The position numbers and the translations under genes are program-made. From Mercurialis annua (Eukaryota > Streptophyta > Magnoliopsida > Malpighiales > Euphorbiaceae), in the NCBI RefSeq assembly GCF_937616625.2, contig NC_065570.1, positions 41,299,665 to 41,363,664 of the forward strand: a DNA stretch of 64,000 nucleotides. Reading direction: 5' to 3'. The stretch's first letter is position 1. The number at the start of each line of letters is the position of its first letter. Below are positions 31,634 through 44,351 of the stretch, one piece after another. Under the pieces are notes generated by a model, which saw only the letters and a program-made list of their open reading frames with translations, searched no databases and had not been told where the DNA came from.

Positions 31634-34600
31634 TCATTCTATGGGCAATAGTCCCATTCCTTTTGAATTTATATGAACCTTCTCTCTAGCTAATCCTTTC
31701 GTCAAAGGATCTTCTAAATTATCATCAGTACGTACATGATCCACTCTTACATCCCATATTGAGATGTATTCTCTAATAGTGTGCTTACGACATATTTGTC
31801 GTTTCTTACCGTTATAGTAAAGGTTCTCAATTTTTTCAATAGCCGCGTTACTATTGCAATGGATAAACACAACTGGAATTGGTCTTTCCCATAAAGGTAT
31901 CTCAGCTAGCAGGCTTCTTAGACATACTACTTCTTTACTAGCAGAAGCCAGTGCTACCATTTCTTACTCCATGGTGGATTGTGCTACAATCGTCTGTTTC
32001 TTTGACTTCGAAGAAACAGCTCTACCAGCCATACTAAAAATATAGCCACTAGTGGCTTTGGAATCATTTGACAATGTATTCTAATCTGCATCACTGTATC
32101 CTTCGAGGATAGCAAGAAGCTTCTGATAATGTAACCCACGGTTCACTATTCTTTTAAGGTATATCATTACCCTTTCAATAGCATTCCAATGCTCCATACT
32201 AGATCTACTAGTATCCATGCACAGTAATCCAATGACATATGCAATGTCGGGTCTAGTACAATCAGTGGCATACTGAAGGCTGCCAATGATGCTCGCATAT
32301 TCAGACTGGCGTAACCTATCAACAGTGTTCTTGAATAATTATACACTTTTATCATATGGTTTACAAGCAGGTTTACAGTCAAAGTAATTATATTTATTAA
32401 GCATCTTCTCAACATAGTGAGATTGATTTAAAGAAATTTCATTTTCAGATCTAGTAATCATTATACCAAGAATGACAGTCTTCTCCTAGATCTTTCATAT
32501 CAAAGTTGGCACTATATATTGATTTCACAGCATTCACAACATGAATATTTGATCCAAAGATCAACAAGTTATCTACGTAAAGAAATATGAAAGTAGAAAG
32601 CTCCTTTTCATGTTTGTAGTAAATACATTTGTCACTTTCATTCACTTTAAAACCATTTAAGATGACAAGGTTATCAAATTTTTCATGCCATTGATTAGGT
32701 GCTTGTTTTAGACCATATAGAGATTTATTAAATTTGCACACCTTTTGTTCCTGACCATGTATCATAAAACCCTCTGATTGGTCCATGTATATTTCTTCTT
32801 CCAATTCACCATTTAAAAAAGTAGTCTTGACACCCATTTGGTGTACAACAAAGTCATATAGAGCAGTGATTGAAATCAGCACTCTAATAGATGTTATTCT
32901 AGTAACATGTGAATAGGTATCAAAGAAATCAACGTTTGCACGTTGTCTATAACCTCTGGCAACAAGACAAGCTTTATACTTATCTACAGTGCCATGACAT
33001 TTGAACTTCTTTTGCAATATCCATTTACAACCAATGGGTTTGCAACCGGGAGGTAGATCAGAAAAATGTCACGTCTTATTGGACTCTAGTGAATCCATCT
33101 CGTCATTTATGGCTTCTTGCCAAAGATCAAAATCTAGAGAAGTTAGAGCTTCCTTAAGATTAGTATGTCAAAGTTCTTACTCTTTTACTTCTTCTTATCT
33201 TTGGTTCTGTATCATTAGTAATCTCTCTATTCCTGACCATAGGAGTATTACTGGATGATTCGCCCCCACTATTTCCTAATTTAAAAGGAAATTTCTGTTA
33301 ATAAAAATCAGTATCTACAGATTCAATAATTACTCATGCAATCAAGTCAAAAAATCTATAGGCTTTGCTATTTACTACATTACCCAATGAACACACATTC
33401 ATAGGCTCTACTTGCTAATTTTATTCTTTCCGGATCAGGAATCCGAAAATAGGCTAAACAACACCAAGTTCTTAAATAAGACAAATTTGGTTGTCTTTTC
33501 TTTATTATCTCATAAGGTGAAATCTTACTGTTTAATTTTGGAACTCGTTTGAGCACATCACAAATAGTCAACAGAATCTCACCCCACCAATAAGAGGGAG
33601 CACCAGAATTCAATAAAGTAGACACTACAGCTTCTGTAAGTGTTCTATTTTTTTGTTCGGCTTTCAAAGTCATTTCAGGTGAATATGGTGCAGTTCTTTC
33701 ATGTACGATACCATGCGAGTTATAAAATTCTATAAACAAGCTTGATTTGTATTCTGTACCTCTATCACTTCGATTTTTTTTTATTTTCAATTTCTGAAAT
33801 AAATAACTTGAATATGTCAAGTGCATCACTTTTATTTTTCATCAAATACACATATGTAAAGTCAGAACAATCATCAATAAAAGTAATAAAGTAACGTTTA
33901 ACATTTCTGGTCAAAGTGTCATCAAGTTCACATATATTAGAGTATTTTAAATCTACTTGTTCAGATTCTCTAATTACCAATTTATGTGAAGTTTTCGTTC
34001 TTTTTGCTTGGCTATGAAATTCACATTTTTCAAACCCAGTTTGATTCATTTTAGAAATTAATCCTAGGGTGCTCATGTTTGTAATTATTCTTCTATTCAC
34101 ATGACAGAGTCTATGATGCCAGATATTAAAATCACAAACCATGTAAATAGAAAATATTTATTGATAATTTAAACATTCATTTTGAACATACCCTCATATG
34201 CATAGCCCTTTCCCACACAAATACCATTTTTGGTAATGGTATACAAATCACCCCCAATATTCTGAAAAAACCCAGCCTTGTTGAGGAGATAGCCAGACGC
34301 CAGATTCTTTCTCATCATAGGAGTGTGCATCACATCCTGTAGAATTAATGTCTTTCCTGAAGTAAACTTCAGTTCAACACTACCAATTCCAGCAGCAGTA
34401 GTGGTGTGCTCAACAACACTTTCTTATCATTAACAACAGTGTATGCTTTAAACATAGCACAATCATAGCAAACATGGCGATTTGCGCCAGTGTCTACCCA
34501 TCACCCATTTGATCCACCAACAAGGTGATCTCAGCCATCGTTTCAGTTATCGTAGCCGTAAATGGCTCTTCAGTCAGGTTAGCCAGTGGAACAGTATTTG

Positions 34601-35480
34601 ATCTTTTCCGACACTTGCGTGCCATATGACTCGGTTTTCCACAGTTAAAGCATAAAAACGGTGGCAAGTCATTTTTGAAAGGCGGTGGCTATCTCGCATT
34701 ATGGTACCTTGAAGGATTGCCATTCTGGTTCATTTATTGTGGTTCACATTTTGATTTGAGTTCGAATTGCGATTCTGATTCATAAAATTTTTGCCATTTG
34801 GCTTTAGATTCGCATAACAAAATTTCTAGTGTTGTTATAAATAACAAGAAACGTATCTCCCTTGTCCTGTTTCCTTGCCTCTTCCTCAATCCGAAGACGG
34901 GTAATCAAACTTTCCAGCGAAAACTCCTTGGTTTTGCGCCTGAGAGAGTTCATAAAATCCTTCTACAAAGGAGGTAATTTCTCAATCAAAGCAGCAACTT
35001 GAAATTGTTCATGAAGAATCATACCTTCGGAAATAATCTCATGAGGGATTTTATGCACCTCATGAGATTGTGCCTCGACAGATTTGTCGTCGGCCATTTG
35101 ATATTTAAGGTAGCGGCTAACAGCATATTTTTTTCCAGCCTCTTCGGTGTCATACTTTTTCTACAACGCCTCCCAAGTTAACTTCGCAATCTTATCATTG
35201 TTGTAGTAATCATATAAAAAGCATTAAGAATGAAATTCTTGCACAAATAGTCATTTTTCATCCACTATTGTAACTCAGCATTTTGTTTTTCTTTTCCTTC
35301 ATCAGTTGCGGCTTCATCAACAATAGGCATTTCCATTGATAAAACTGAAACTACTTTCTTCATGGTCAGAAAGAATTATATCTTTTGTTTCCAACGTTTG
35401 ATATACAGACCTTCAAACCAAAATGGTTTGTTGGTGTCAACAATGGAGGAGCCATAACCAGTAACCTCATCAAAATTCAT
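31634..35480 (-). pseudogene. Ty1/copia gag-pol polyprotein, broken
   Basis: Start at 35480 (MNFDEVTGYGSS). Gag shows the NKPFWFEGLYIKRW block and a CCHC knuckle CFNCGKPSHMARKC at about 34655-34615. The GAG-pre-integrase block WHHRLCHVNRRI lies at about 34115, integrase with HERTAPYSPEMT and NRTLTEAVVSTLL at 33710-33610, reverse transcriptase with VKTTFLNGELEEEIYM, YGLKQAPNQWHEKF and FLYVDNLLIF (about 32590; family usually YVDD) at 33017-32451, and RNase H ending KGMGLLPIE at 31634. Stops and frameshifts occur between all listed blocks. The 3' LTR is not visible: the element runs straight into Tat gag sequence near 31560. Confidence 0.87.
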
Positions 35481-35665
35481 GGCAGCAACTGTTAAGAGCC
35501 AATCTAAAAATTGTTCAAACACTTGTTGGAAATTTAGAGTCGCGGACTAGATCGCTTTCTAATAGACGTTTTGCGGCACAGCTCGGTGGTGCAATGTTGA
35601 CAAGCAACTGCGTCGTCCCTATAATAAAACAGCCGAAATACTATTGCCACTACACTATGGAAATA

Positions 35666-35677
35666 GCTCTGATAACA
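35666..35677 (-). other. primer binding site of the minus-strand Copia element
   Basis: The minus strand reads TGTTATCAGAGC, one mismatch from the tRNA-iMet primer site TGGTATCAGAGC, six bases inside the LTR end. Confidence 0.8.
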
Positions 35678-35683
35678 CTTTTC

Positions 35684-36183
35684 TGAATTGCGTAGTATTT
35701 CTCTAGTTTCTGATGTTTTGCAAATGAAAATGCTTGTCGTATTTATAGGAAAAAATAAATAACTGTTAGACAAAACTTATTGATAAAAAAACGTACAATA
35801 CTTGAATATAAAATGTTTTGCAAATTTAAATCAGTCAAAAATATTTTAGACAAGAGCAGGAGATCAGTGGACTAAATTATTACAAATTAAATAAAATGAA
35901 ACAGTTATGTAAGAAAAAAATAAAATGCTCAAACCGAACTACCAAACCCAGACTAAGCCGGCCGACCGGACAGCACATGTGTGGCAAATCAAGAAGGATT
36001 TAACTCATATCCCGTTCACAAAACTGATACCCCTTGGGGCCCAAACCCATATGAGAATGTCCAATAGTATAAACTCAAGTGAAAGAGTTTTTCCTAAGCA
36101 TTGTGGGAATCCACAATCACTCTCTACACTACTCATTTCTTAAATGCACTTTTCTTTTTATAAATTCAATATATTTTCCAACA
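35684..36183 (-). repeat. 5' LTR of the minus-strand Copia element
   Basis: On the minus strand it begins TGTTGGAAAATATATTG at 36183 and ends CGCAATTCA at 35684, 500 bp, immediately before the primer binding site. A clear TATA box TATAAATA lies at 35740-35747, followed by the R/U5 region. Only one LTR is present, so it could not be confirmed by pairing. Confidence 0.75.
35740..35747 (-). promoter_or_regulatory. TATA box in Copia LTR
   Basis: TATAAATA on the minus strand, about 56 bp before the LTR end, in the expected promoter part of the LTR. Confidence 0.65.
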
Positions 36184-36189
36184 CTTATT

Positions 36190-36360
36190 CTAATAGAAAA
36201 ACTAATGTGGTAGCACATGAATTAGCTAAAAAGATTTTAAATGACTAGGTTGTGAGTTGCGTTAGGAAGTGAAATATCCCTTTGAATATTCTAAATTATG
36301 TATTGGTTGATCGTGCATCTATTTCAGAATGGAATCCTTTTATAAAAAAAATTAACAATA
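36190..36360 (+). pseudogene. RNase H C-terminal scrap of a LINE-type element
   Basis: The plus strand reads SNRKTNVVAHELAKKILND, a stop, then VVSCVRKWNIPLNILNYVL. N-x-VAHELAK is the end of the RNase H domain (RVT_3) found after plant LINE reverse transcriptases. Nothing upstream remains because the Copia LTR ends at 36183. Confidence 0.6.
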
Positions 36361-36929
36361 TATACTTTACTATAACGAAATCATAGTATATATATATATT
36401 AGTAATTATAAATTGAAATTTAGAAACTTGTTTCCTAAGAGAGTAATATTTTTTTAAGGAGAAGAAATTCGATATATTGTCATTGAAAAAATTATCCTAT
36501 TTTGGAATGAGGAAATTTGAACAAAGGATAAAAAAACCCTGAATTCGGCACGAAAGATCAATTAAGCCCAAGGCCATGATACCAGATCAAATAAGTCCAC
36601 ACCTATGGTAAACCAACTCAAAAGCCCCCTTCCTTGCCATTTTGAAGAGTATGTGCTTCTTAAAGAGAGTGATTGGTATTTGTGCATGGAAAAGGCGGGA
36701 AAATGGTGACACATGGCTGGCTAAACTCTATAACGGTTATTTTCATTAATTACAACTTATCAATTATTAAAAAAAACTTTCTTTTTCCCTTCTCTGATCA
36801 CCTAGGTCAAAATTAGGGTTCTTTAATTGCTCCTAAATTAAACAGAATAGACATAAAATAAAAACTACCCAAGTTTGCTTAAGGATAATTATAGTTAATT
36901 ATTCAAGAATCGTGAAAAATGTCGGGGTC
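36361..36929. other. non-coding lead into the MuDR remnant
   Basis: No coding signal. Around 36520-36640 the text (AAACCCTGAATTCGGCACG, then repeated AAGCCC) looks like a MuDR-type terminal or leader region, but the inverted partner is missing. Confidence 0.4.
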
Positions 36930-39459
36930 TTGAGGTCTGTGGAGCACTCAAAGTTTTTAGCCAGGCAAAGGAGATGTATCACGCCAGGTACGTGGTTTCT
37001 ACATCAAGTACATCTTGTTAGGATTAAATACTTTGTTGGTTGTTTCTTTTTCGTGTGGTATTGTTAGTTGAGTTATAGTTTGTTGTTAAATGCTTTATTT
37101 TGGTTAGCTATTCAAACATTCTGTTGTTTCTTTGGGTGTTTGTTAGTTTTTCTTGTTTTTTTGTTGGTTTTGTGTTAGTGTTTGCAGGTTCTTTTGTCTT
37201 TTAATTTATAATTTTGTTTATTTTGTTATGGTAGATTTTTTGGTTTGATTGTTTAGGGGTTTTGTTTGTTTTGTTGTTGGTTTTGTGTTGGTTTTTGCAG
37301 GTTCTGTTGTCTTTTATATTATTTTTATTTATTTTATTTTGCAAATTTAGTGAGGCTGATGAGCCTATTAATTTAAAAAAAATAAGCATGGGGGGTCAGT
37401 TTGTGTTTGATCCTGATTTCACATATGAGGGGGGAAGTTTTATAGGGAAACCATATCAGATGTTTGCACCTTAAATGTAGATAATTATAATAATATGTTA
37501 CAAAGTTTAGGTTACGGGCATATATGCCTAAGATACTTTGATTGCCACAAGGGGGTGAAATGTTAGAAGATTTAAAGGCATTAATTGATGATGAATTTGT
37601 TAAAGTTTTAAAAAGTCGAAGGCCATGATAGCTTTTGTGCAACTTTAGCATTGTATTTAGATCATGATGTGGATGCTCCAAAGTTGATTTCTGAATCTGA
37701 AACATTGTTGTTAGGGTGGAAAGAGGATGATGTTAATGATAGAAATGCTGAAAATGTGGGGGTAGATGAGGCTGCACATATGGGGCTAGACAGGCTGAAC
37801 ATGTGGAGCATTCTGAAGATGAGGTTGTAAGTTTGGGATCAAAGTCTTATGATTCTTATATTCAATCTAACAGTTCAGAAGAAGAGATTGAGGATGATTA
37901 TTTGGAAGAGCTTGAGGATACAGAAAATTGAAGATTTAGTGGAAGAGGTTGATTTGGAATAAGAGGTAGAGACTGATAAAGTGGAAGAAGTGATTATGGG
38001 GGTGCAGGGAGAGTTTGATTGTTTAGGGTCAGAGGGCGAGGGGTTTGTGCCTCAGGCTGAGTCTGGGGATGTGTCTGGGGGTGAGCTTGGGGAAAGGGTG
38101 AACGCCCACTTGTTTGACACAAATTGGCTAGAAGGTTTTGCTACTGAGATTGTAAATGATCATGTCCCTAAAAATCATGGCAATGTGTCTGCTAGTGTCA
38201 ATAACACTACACCTTCAAGAAATCAGCAAGGGGCTAGGAATAAAGGGAAGAGTAAAAATAAGGGAAGGCCACCTAATTCTGTTAAATCCAAATTTATAGA
38301 TAAAAGGAAAAGGAAGGTGTGCAAGTGGGCTGGCTTATATGAAAGGAGAGACATAACTTAGAATGTGGAGGAGTTTGAAGAAAACAGTAGTGGTGAGGAG
38401 TTAGGGTATGAGTACACAAATGAGGTTGACTATTTTTCAGATGCCAAGGATGCTGAACTACGGGTTGCTACGAGTAAACTAAGGGAGACTTATAGGTCAA
38501 AGAGGGAAAGAATGGAAAAGGCTCAAGCAGTAGTAGAGATAGGTGATGGAAATAATGAGCCTGTGCTAGTAGATGATGACATTGCGCATACAACTGATCC
38601 TACCAATATAACCAAGGTTGTGCATGATCCATAGAACCCTAATTCTACTTTTGTAGTTGGCATGATCTTCACAAATGTGGCTGAGTTTAGAAAGCCATTG
38701 GAAAGTGTGCCTTCAGCAAAGGGGTGGGCATAAACTGGTTAAGAATAAGCCTACAAGAATGAGATTCGTATGCATGAAGGAAAATGCCCATAGGCAGTTT
38801 TGGCTAGCAAAGATGGTAGAACTAGTGATTTCAAGGTGAAAACTTACTATCAACAACATAGTTGTTTAGGGAATTCAGAATCAGACAAGCTTCTTGCAAA
38901 TTTTTAGTTGATTATTTCAGGGATAGAAATACTAGTTTTAATCATGTGAAGTTTAAGAAATTGAAACAGAGGGCATTTAAGGAGCTTAAAGTAGATGTTA
39001 CTCAGATTATGTGTAAAAGAGTTAAGAGAGTCCTAACGGCAGTGTTGGAGGGTGATTATTTGGAGGAGTATGGCCTCCTATGGGACTACAGAGAGGAGCT
39101 ATTTGCAACTAACCCATGAACACAGTAGATGTCTTGGCAGATGGGGCTAATCCACAGTAATTTGGTGCAATGTATGTCTACTTTGGGGCTTTGAAGTTGG
39201 GTTGGATGGCTGGCTGCATGCAAGTTATGGTCTGGATGGCTATTTCCTAAACACCATTTGCAAAGGTAAATTGCTCACTGCAATTGGAAGAGACGGCAAC
39301 AATCAACAATTCCCAATTGTTTGGGCTGTTGTCATATCTGAATCCGAAGCTACTTGGAAGTGGGTTTTTTAACCATTTAAGGGATGATTTTGATCTTTGT
39401 GATGGGACAAACCTCACATTAATTACTGACATGCAAAAGGTATTACATTATAACCTTTA
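36930..39459 (+). pseudogene. MuDR-type (MULE) transposase, truncated
   Basis: An N-terminal domain appears at about 37340-37560 (ISMGGQFVFDPDFTYEGGSF and, after a frame change, LGYGHICLRYFD). Acidic linkers follow (37700-38630). The Mutator DNA-binding domain is at 38640-38880 (MIFTNVAEFRKPLESV, RMRFVCMKEN, FKVKTYYQQHSC). The pre-catalytic segment FKELKVDVTQIMCKRVKR and YGLLWDYREELFATNP lies at 38940-39117. The start of the DDE domain (LLTAIGRDGNNQQFPIVWA) is near 39275, a one-base shift follows at about 39368, and LTLITDMQKV ends it at 39442. The rest of the DDE domain and the SWIM finger are missing: sequence passes into the MITE at 39460. Several stops and shifts; non-functional. Confidence 0.82.
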
Positions 39460-39914
39460 GGGTTAATTACATATAAAATCACCACCTTTACACGAATTCT
39501 CAAAAATAACACGACCTTTAAAACGTGGCAATTCAGGGCATCACCTTTTATTTCTTTTCAAAAACAACATGAGCACGTTTTTCGATAAAATTTTGCTGAC
39601 TTGGATACCCGATGGGAGTGCCACGTGTCATGCCACGTCAGCAAAAATGCCATAATTCCACCTATTTTCATTCTATCTTTATTCTCCTTCTGCGCTATCA
39701 AATATTCATTATCCCTTTAAAGTCAGGGATGTCGGGAGTCAAGGCGGTTGAAGAAGGCCACAAGTGGAAGCAAACGATGCTTTGGTCATTTAAAAATGTG
39801 CCCGTATTATTTTTAAAAAGAAATGAAAGGTGGTGCCATGAATTGCCACATTTTAAAGGTCGTGTTATTTTTGCAATTCCGTGTAAAGATGGTGATTTTA
39901 TATATAATTAACCC
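39460..39914. mobile_element. Mutator-type MITE, 455 bp, 9-bp target duplication
   Basis: Termini are GGGTTAATTA and TAATTAACCC. The arms pair over about 100 bp (for example AACACGACCTTTAAAA with TTTTAAAGGTCGTGTT). Flanks TAACCTTTA (39451-39459) and TAACTTTTA (39915-39923) are a 9-bp duplication with one change. Its termini resemble those of 18803-19446, so the two may be one family. The open frame at 39612-39911 merely crosses the arm. Confidence 0.88.
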
Positions 39915-39924
39915 TAACTTTTAT

Positions 39925-40107
39925 TGTTTGATGTCATGGGTGTTTTTTTGTATTCTTTCTTTACTTATTATTATTTATTGATCTTGTAGATAAAAGCCCC
40001 TTATGTTATTTTAGGGTTTACGTTCTCTTCTATTGTTAGCCTCTATCTATTTGTATCTTCTTATTCTATTCAATTAATGGTTTTGGATTCCTCCACTAAT
40101 GTTATCA
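39925..40107 (+). repeat. 5' LTR of the plus-strand Copia element
   Basis: From ATAAAAGCCCCTTATG (about 39990) to its end CTAATGTTATCA it is nearly identical to the 3' LTR. The first 65 bp match poorly although the length is almost the same (183 against 188 bp). The left boundary is therefore less certain. Confidence 0.7.
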
Positions 40108-40120
40108 TGGTATCAAAGCC
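40108..40120 (+). other. primer binding site of the plus-strand Copia element
   Basis: TGGTATCAAAGCC directly after the LTR, one change from the tRNA-iMet site TGGTATCAGAGCC. Confidence 0.88.
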
Positions 40121-40329
40121 AATTTTCTCTCTTGCCATTAGTTTAATCTCGTCCACAACTCCGCGGATTTTATTTTGGCAATTTTCTTTTAATTGCGCGG
40201 CTGTTGTGTTGGTGATTCGGTTGTCTAGTATTGTTGGTGATTTATCTCGTCTTCTCCGCTCGTCTTTTGGGTTTGTTTTATCTGATTCGTTAATTCCATT
40301 TGTTAATTTTTTGTTGATTTCTTTTTAAT

Positions 40330-43300
40330 ATGGCTACAACTAGAGATGATTCGCTTCAAGCAGTTAGAGTTCAGTTAGATGGTAAAAATTATGTGTATTG
40401 GAGTTATGTGATGAAATTTTTTTGAAGGGTAAACAAAAGTGGGGTTATATTTCAGGTTCTTTTGTCAAGCCTGAGGATGGCACAATTGTTGTTTATGTGT
40501 CTTTGTTGGATAAGTGGGAAGTTGCTAATTCAAATATTATTACCTGGATCAATAATTCTGTTAAGCACTCGATAGGTACACAATTAGCAAAATATGAGAT
40601 AGCTAAAGAGGTTTGGGATCATCTAGTTAGACTGTACATATAGTCTAACTTTGCAAAACAGTACCAGTTAGAATCTGATATTCGTGCTCTGCAGCATAAA
40701 AGCATGAGTATTCAGGAATTTTATGATGCTATGACAGATTATTGGGATCAGCTGGCTCTCACAGAATCTGTTGAATTACGAGCCTTTAGGCCTTATATTG
40801 CACGAAGTGAGGAGCAGAGGTTGGTACAATTTTTAATGGCTCTTCGTGATGAGTTTGAAGGACTTCGTGGGTCCATTGTGCATCGTCATCCGATGCCTTC
40901 TGTTGATTCTGTTTTTAGTGAACTTTTGCCTGAGGAAATTCGTCTTAAGCCTTCTGTTGCAAAAGAAATTTCTACGGTCTCTACTCCATCAGTCTTCGCC
41001 ATGCCTCCACGACCCAATTTCAATTTGCAAGTTAGGCCTTATGGAACTGTTGCTCGTGATGAATGTAGTTTTTGTAAACAGAAAGGTCATTGGAAATCAC
41101 AATGTCCAAAGTTGGGTAAAGGAAAGCAGCAGTATGCTCAGCAACAGCCCCATCAGCAGCCTCAGCAATGGAGTTATCGATCGCCGGCTCCTCATAATGG
41201 ACCTCCTCTTCTTCCTCGCCCTCACAATGCACTTACCAGTTCTTCTTTAGATCCATCAATGATTGAGCAATTTCAGCAGTTCCTTGCATCTCAACCGCAT
41301 TCATGTCAGCTTCATCTCAAATAGGTTTGTCATCTAGTTTGTCAGGTATATCTTCTTCCTCCTGGATTTTAGATTCTGGTGCTTCGAATCATATTTCACC
41401 TAATTTGTCATATTTCACTTCTTTGACCCCTAAAGTTTTTGTTCCTGTTATGAGTGCTAGGGTACACCTATTCCCTTACAATGTGTTGGTTCAGTTATTA
41501 CACCTTCTTTGTCTTTATCAAATGTTTATCACACTCCTAGTCTTACGTTAAATCTTGCTTCTGTTGGTCAAATTTGTGATAATGGTTGCTTAGTTTCCTT
41601 TTCTTGTTCTGCTTGTTATGTTCAGGATCCAAAGTCTCAGGAAGTGATTGGGACGGCCATAGAGAAGGAGGACTTTATATATTAGATCATATCAAAACTC
41701 CTAAGATTGCAGCTGCTGTTTCTGGTGTGGATGTTTCGTCTTTTTGTTTGAGTCAGTCTTCTTCTGTGTTTTATTTGTGGCATTCTCGTCTTGGTCATGT
41801 CTCTAGGTCTTGATTACAATTTTTAGCGTCTACATGAGTTTTAAGAGATTTGAAAATTCATGATATTTCTGATTGCAGTGGTTGTAAACTTGCAAAGTTC
41901 TCTGCTTTGCCTCTTCCTAAAAGTAATACATTTTCTATTGCACCTTTTGATCTTATTCATTCTGATATTTGGGGACCCTCTCCTGTTTCTACAAAGGGAG
42001 GCTCTCGTTATTATGTCTCTTTTATTGACAACTGCACTCGTTATTGTTGGATTTATCTTATGAAAAGGCGCTCAGATTTTTTAGGCATCTATAATAAGTT
42101 TTGATATCTCGTGAAAACTCAACATGCAGCTGTTAAAAAAAATGTGATTTAGGGGGCGAAAATACTTCTCATGCTTTTAAGGAAATTCTTGCTTTAGATG
42201 GAACAATTTACCAACCTTCTTGCACTGATACTCCTGAACAAAATGGGGTTGCTGAAAGGAAACATAGGCATATTCTTGAGACTCCTAGGTCACTTTATTG
42301 TCTGCTAGTGTTCCTAGTGAATTTTGGGGGAAGGCATCTCTTACTTCTGTTTATTTGATAAATAGGATTCCTATTGCTCATAATTCTGGCTTGTCTTCTT
42401 ATGAGAGATTGTATGGTTGTCCACCAGATTATTCTTCTCTTCGTGTTTTTGGTTCTACATGCTTTGTTCTTCTTCCTCATGTTCAACGGAGTAAGTTAAC
42501 TTCACGGTTTGCTATGTGTGTATTTCTTGGTTATGATGCAGGACAAAAGGGGTATCGTTGTTTTGATCCAGTCAGTCATAAGTTATATGTTTCTCGTCAT
42601 GTTGTCTTTCTTGAACATGTTCCTTATTTTACAATTCCTGACCGCTCTCATAGTATATCTATGTCTGATCTTGTTTTCATTGATCCTTTTACTGCTGATG
42701 ATGATGAGCTACCTCCTGTTGAGAATCTTGACAGTCCTATTGGCCCCTTAACTACCCAATCATCTTCTGAAAGCGCGGATACTACTAAACATCGATATCC
42801 TATCTGAAATTGTAAGTCTACTAGACAACCTGATTTTGATTATTCTTGTCTTTCCAGTTCATTTTCTTCATTCCTTTCTTCTATTCATTGTCTTTCGGAG
42901 CCTTCATCTTTCAAAGAGGCAGTTTTTGATCCTATTTGGCAGCGTGCTATGGCTGAGGAGCTAACTGCTCTTCATCAAACCCATACTTGGGATTTAGTGT
43001 CAATTCCTGCAGGAAAACTACAATTGGTTCTCGTTAGGTCAATAAGATTAAAACAAAGTCTGATGGATCTATTGAAAGATACAAAGCTCGTTTGGTGGCT
43101 AAGAGTTATTCTCAATAATATGGTATGGATTATGAGTAGACTTTTGCTCCTGTTGCAAAAATGACTACAGTTTGAACTCTTATTGCAATTGCTTTTGTTT
43201 GCCATTGGGATATCACTCAAATGGATGTTAAAAATGCCTTTCAGAATGGCGACCTTCATGAGGAAGTCTATATTGTTCCTCCTTCTGGTATTGATCAACA

Positions 43301-44338
43301 ACCTGGTGAAGTCTGCAAACTTAGGAAGGCTCTTTATGGTCTTAAACAGGCTCCCCGTGTCTGGTCTGATAAATTCTCTACTTTAATTACTTCTCTTGGT
43401 TTTTGCCCGAGTAACCATGATTTTGCTTTATTTGTCAAGTGTACCTCGGCTGGTTGAATTTTGCTTTCTCTTTATGTTGATGATATGATTATTACAGGTG
43501 ATGATGTTGTTGGGATTAGTTTGTTGAAGTCTGAGTTGACTCAAAATTTTGCTATGAAAGACTTGGGTCCCCTTCGTTACTTCTTGGGTATTGAAGTTGC
43601 TTCTTTTTTAAAAGGGTATCTACTTTCTCAATCTAAGTATATTTCTGATATTTTTGAGCGTGCTCGCCTCTCGGATAATAAGAATGTTGATACTCCAATT
43701 GAGCTCAATGCTCGGCACTCTATTTCTGATGGTTCTCCATTGCCAGATCCGAGTCTTTATAGAACTGTTGTTGGAAGTTTGGTTTATCTCACTATCACTC
43801 CCCCTGATATTGCATATGTTTTTCACATAGTCAGTCAGTTTGTTATTTCTCCTACTACAGTTCATTGGGCTGCTGTTATTCGCATCTTGAGATTTCTCCG
43901 TGACACTCAATTTCAAACTCTTTTGCTTTCCTCTACTTCATCTTTGGAGTTATGTGCTTACTTTGATGTTGATTGGGCTGTTATACCTCGGTTTTCAACA
44001 GAGGCCGAATATCGTGCTATGGCTTCTACTACTTGTGAAATCGTTTGGTTGTAATGGTTGCTTGCTGATATGGGCGTTTCTTTGCGGCAACCAACTCCTT
44101 TGCACTGTGATAATAAAGTGCTATTCAAATTAATCATAACTCGGTTTTTCACGAAAGGACCAAGCATATTGAGATTGATCGTCATATTACTCGCCATCAC
44201 CTTCAGAATGGCATATTGACATTGCCATTTGTCTCTCCCTCCTTACAACTTGTAGATTTGTTTATTAAATCATTGTCTTCTTCGCGCTTTTGTTTTTTGA
44301 CTGAAAAACTCTCGATGCTCATTGCTATCGCATCATGA
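40330..44338 (+). pseudogene. Copia gag-pol polyprotein, broken
   Basis: Start at 40330 (ATGGCTACAACTAGAG). Gag UBN2 region at 40400-40900 with a TAG at 40641-40643 before SNFAKQYQLES; CCHC knuckle CSFCKQKGHWKSQC at about 41063; protease ILDSGASNHISP near 41380; pre-integrase block WHSRLGHVSRS near 41780 and CSGCKLAKFSALP; integrase SDIWGPSPVST (about 41965) and QNGVAERKHRHILE (about 42240); reverse transcriptase MDVKNAFQNGDLHEEVY (43221), YGLKQAPRVW and [14 protein letters not shown] (43465); RNase H with [11 protein letters not shown] (about 44000) and LHCDNK. At least eight stops or shifts interrupt it. All enzymes are recognisable, so decay is moderate. Confidence 0.9.
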
Positions 44339-44340
44339 GT

Positions 44341-44351
44341 TTGAGGGGAGA
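44341..44351 (+). other. polypurine tract of the plus-strand Copia element
   Basis: TTGAGGGGAGA immediately before the 3' LTR start TGTTAGCG. Confidence 0.85.

Noticed and set aside
31225..31689. 154-codon plus-strand hydrophobic frame that could suggest a membrane protein
   Set aside because: Antisense of Tat gag N-terminus and Copia 3' end; apparent membrane segments come from TTT/CTT-rich complement.
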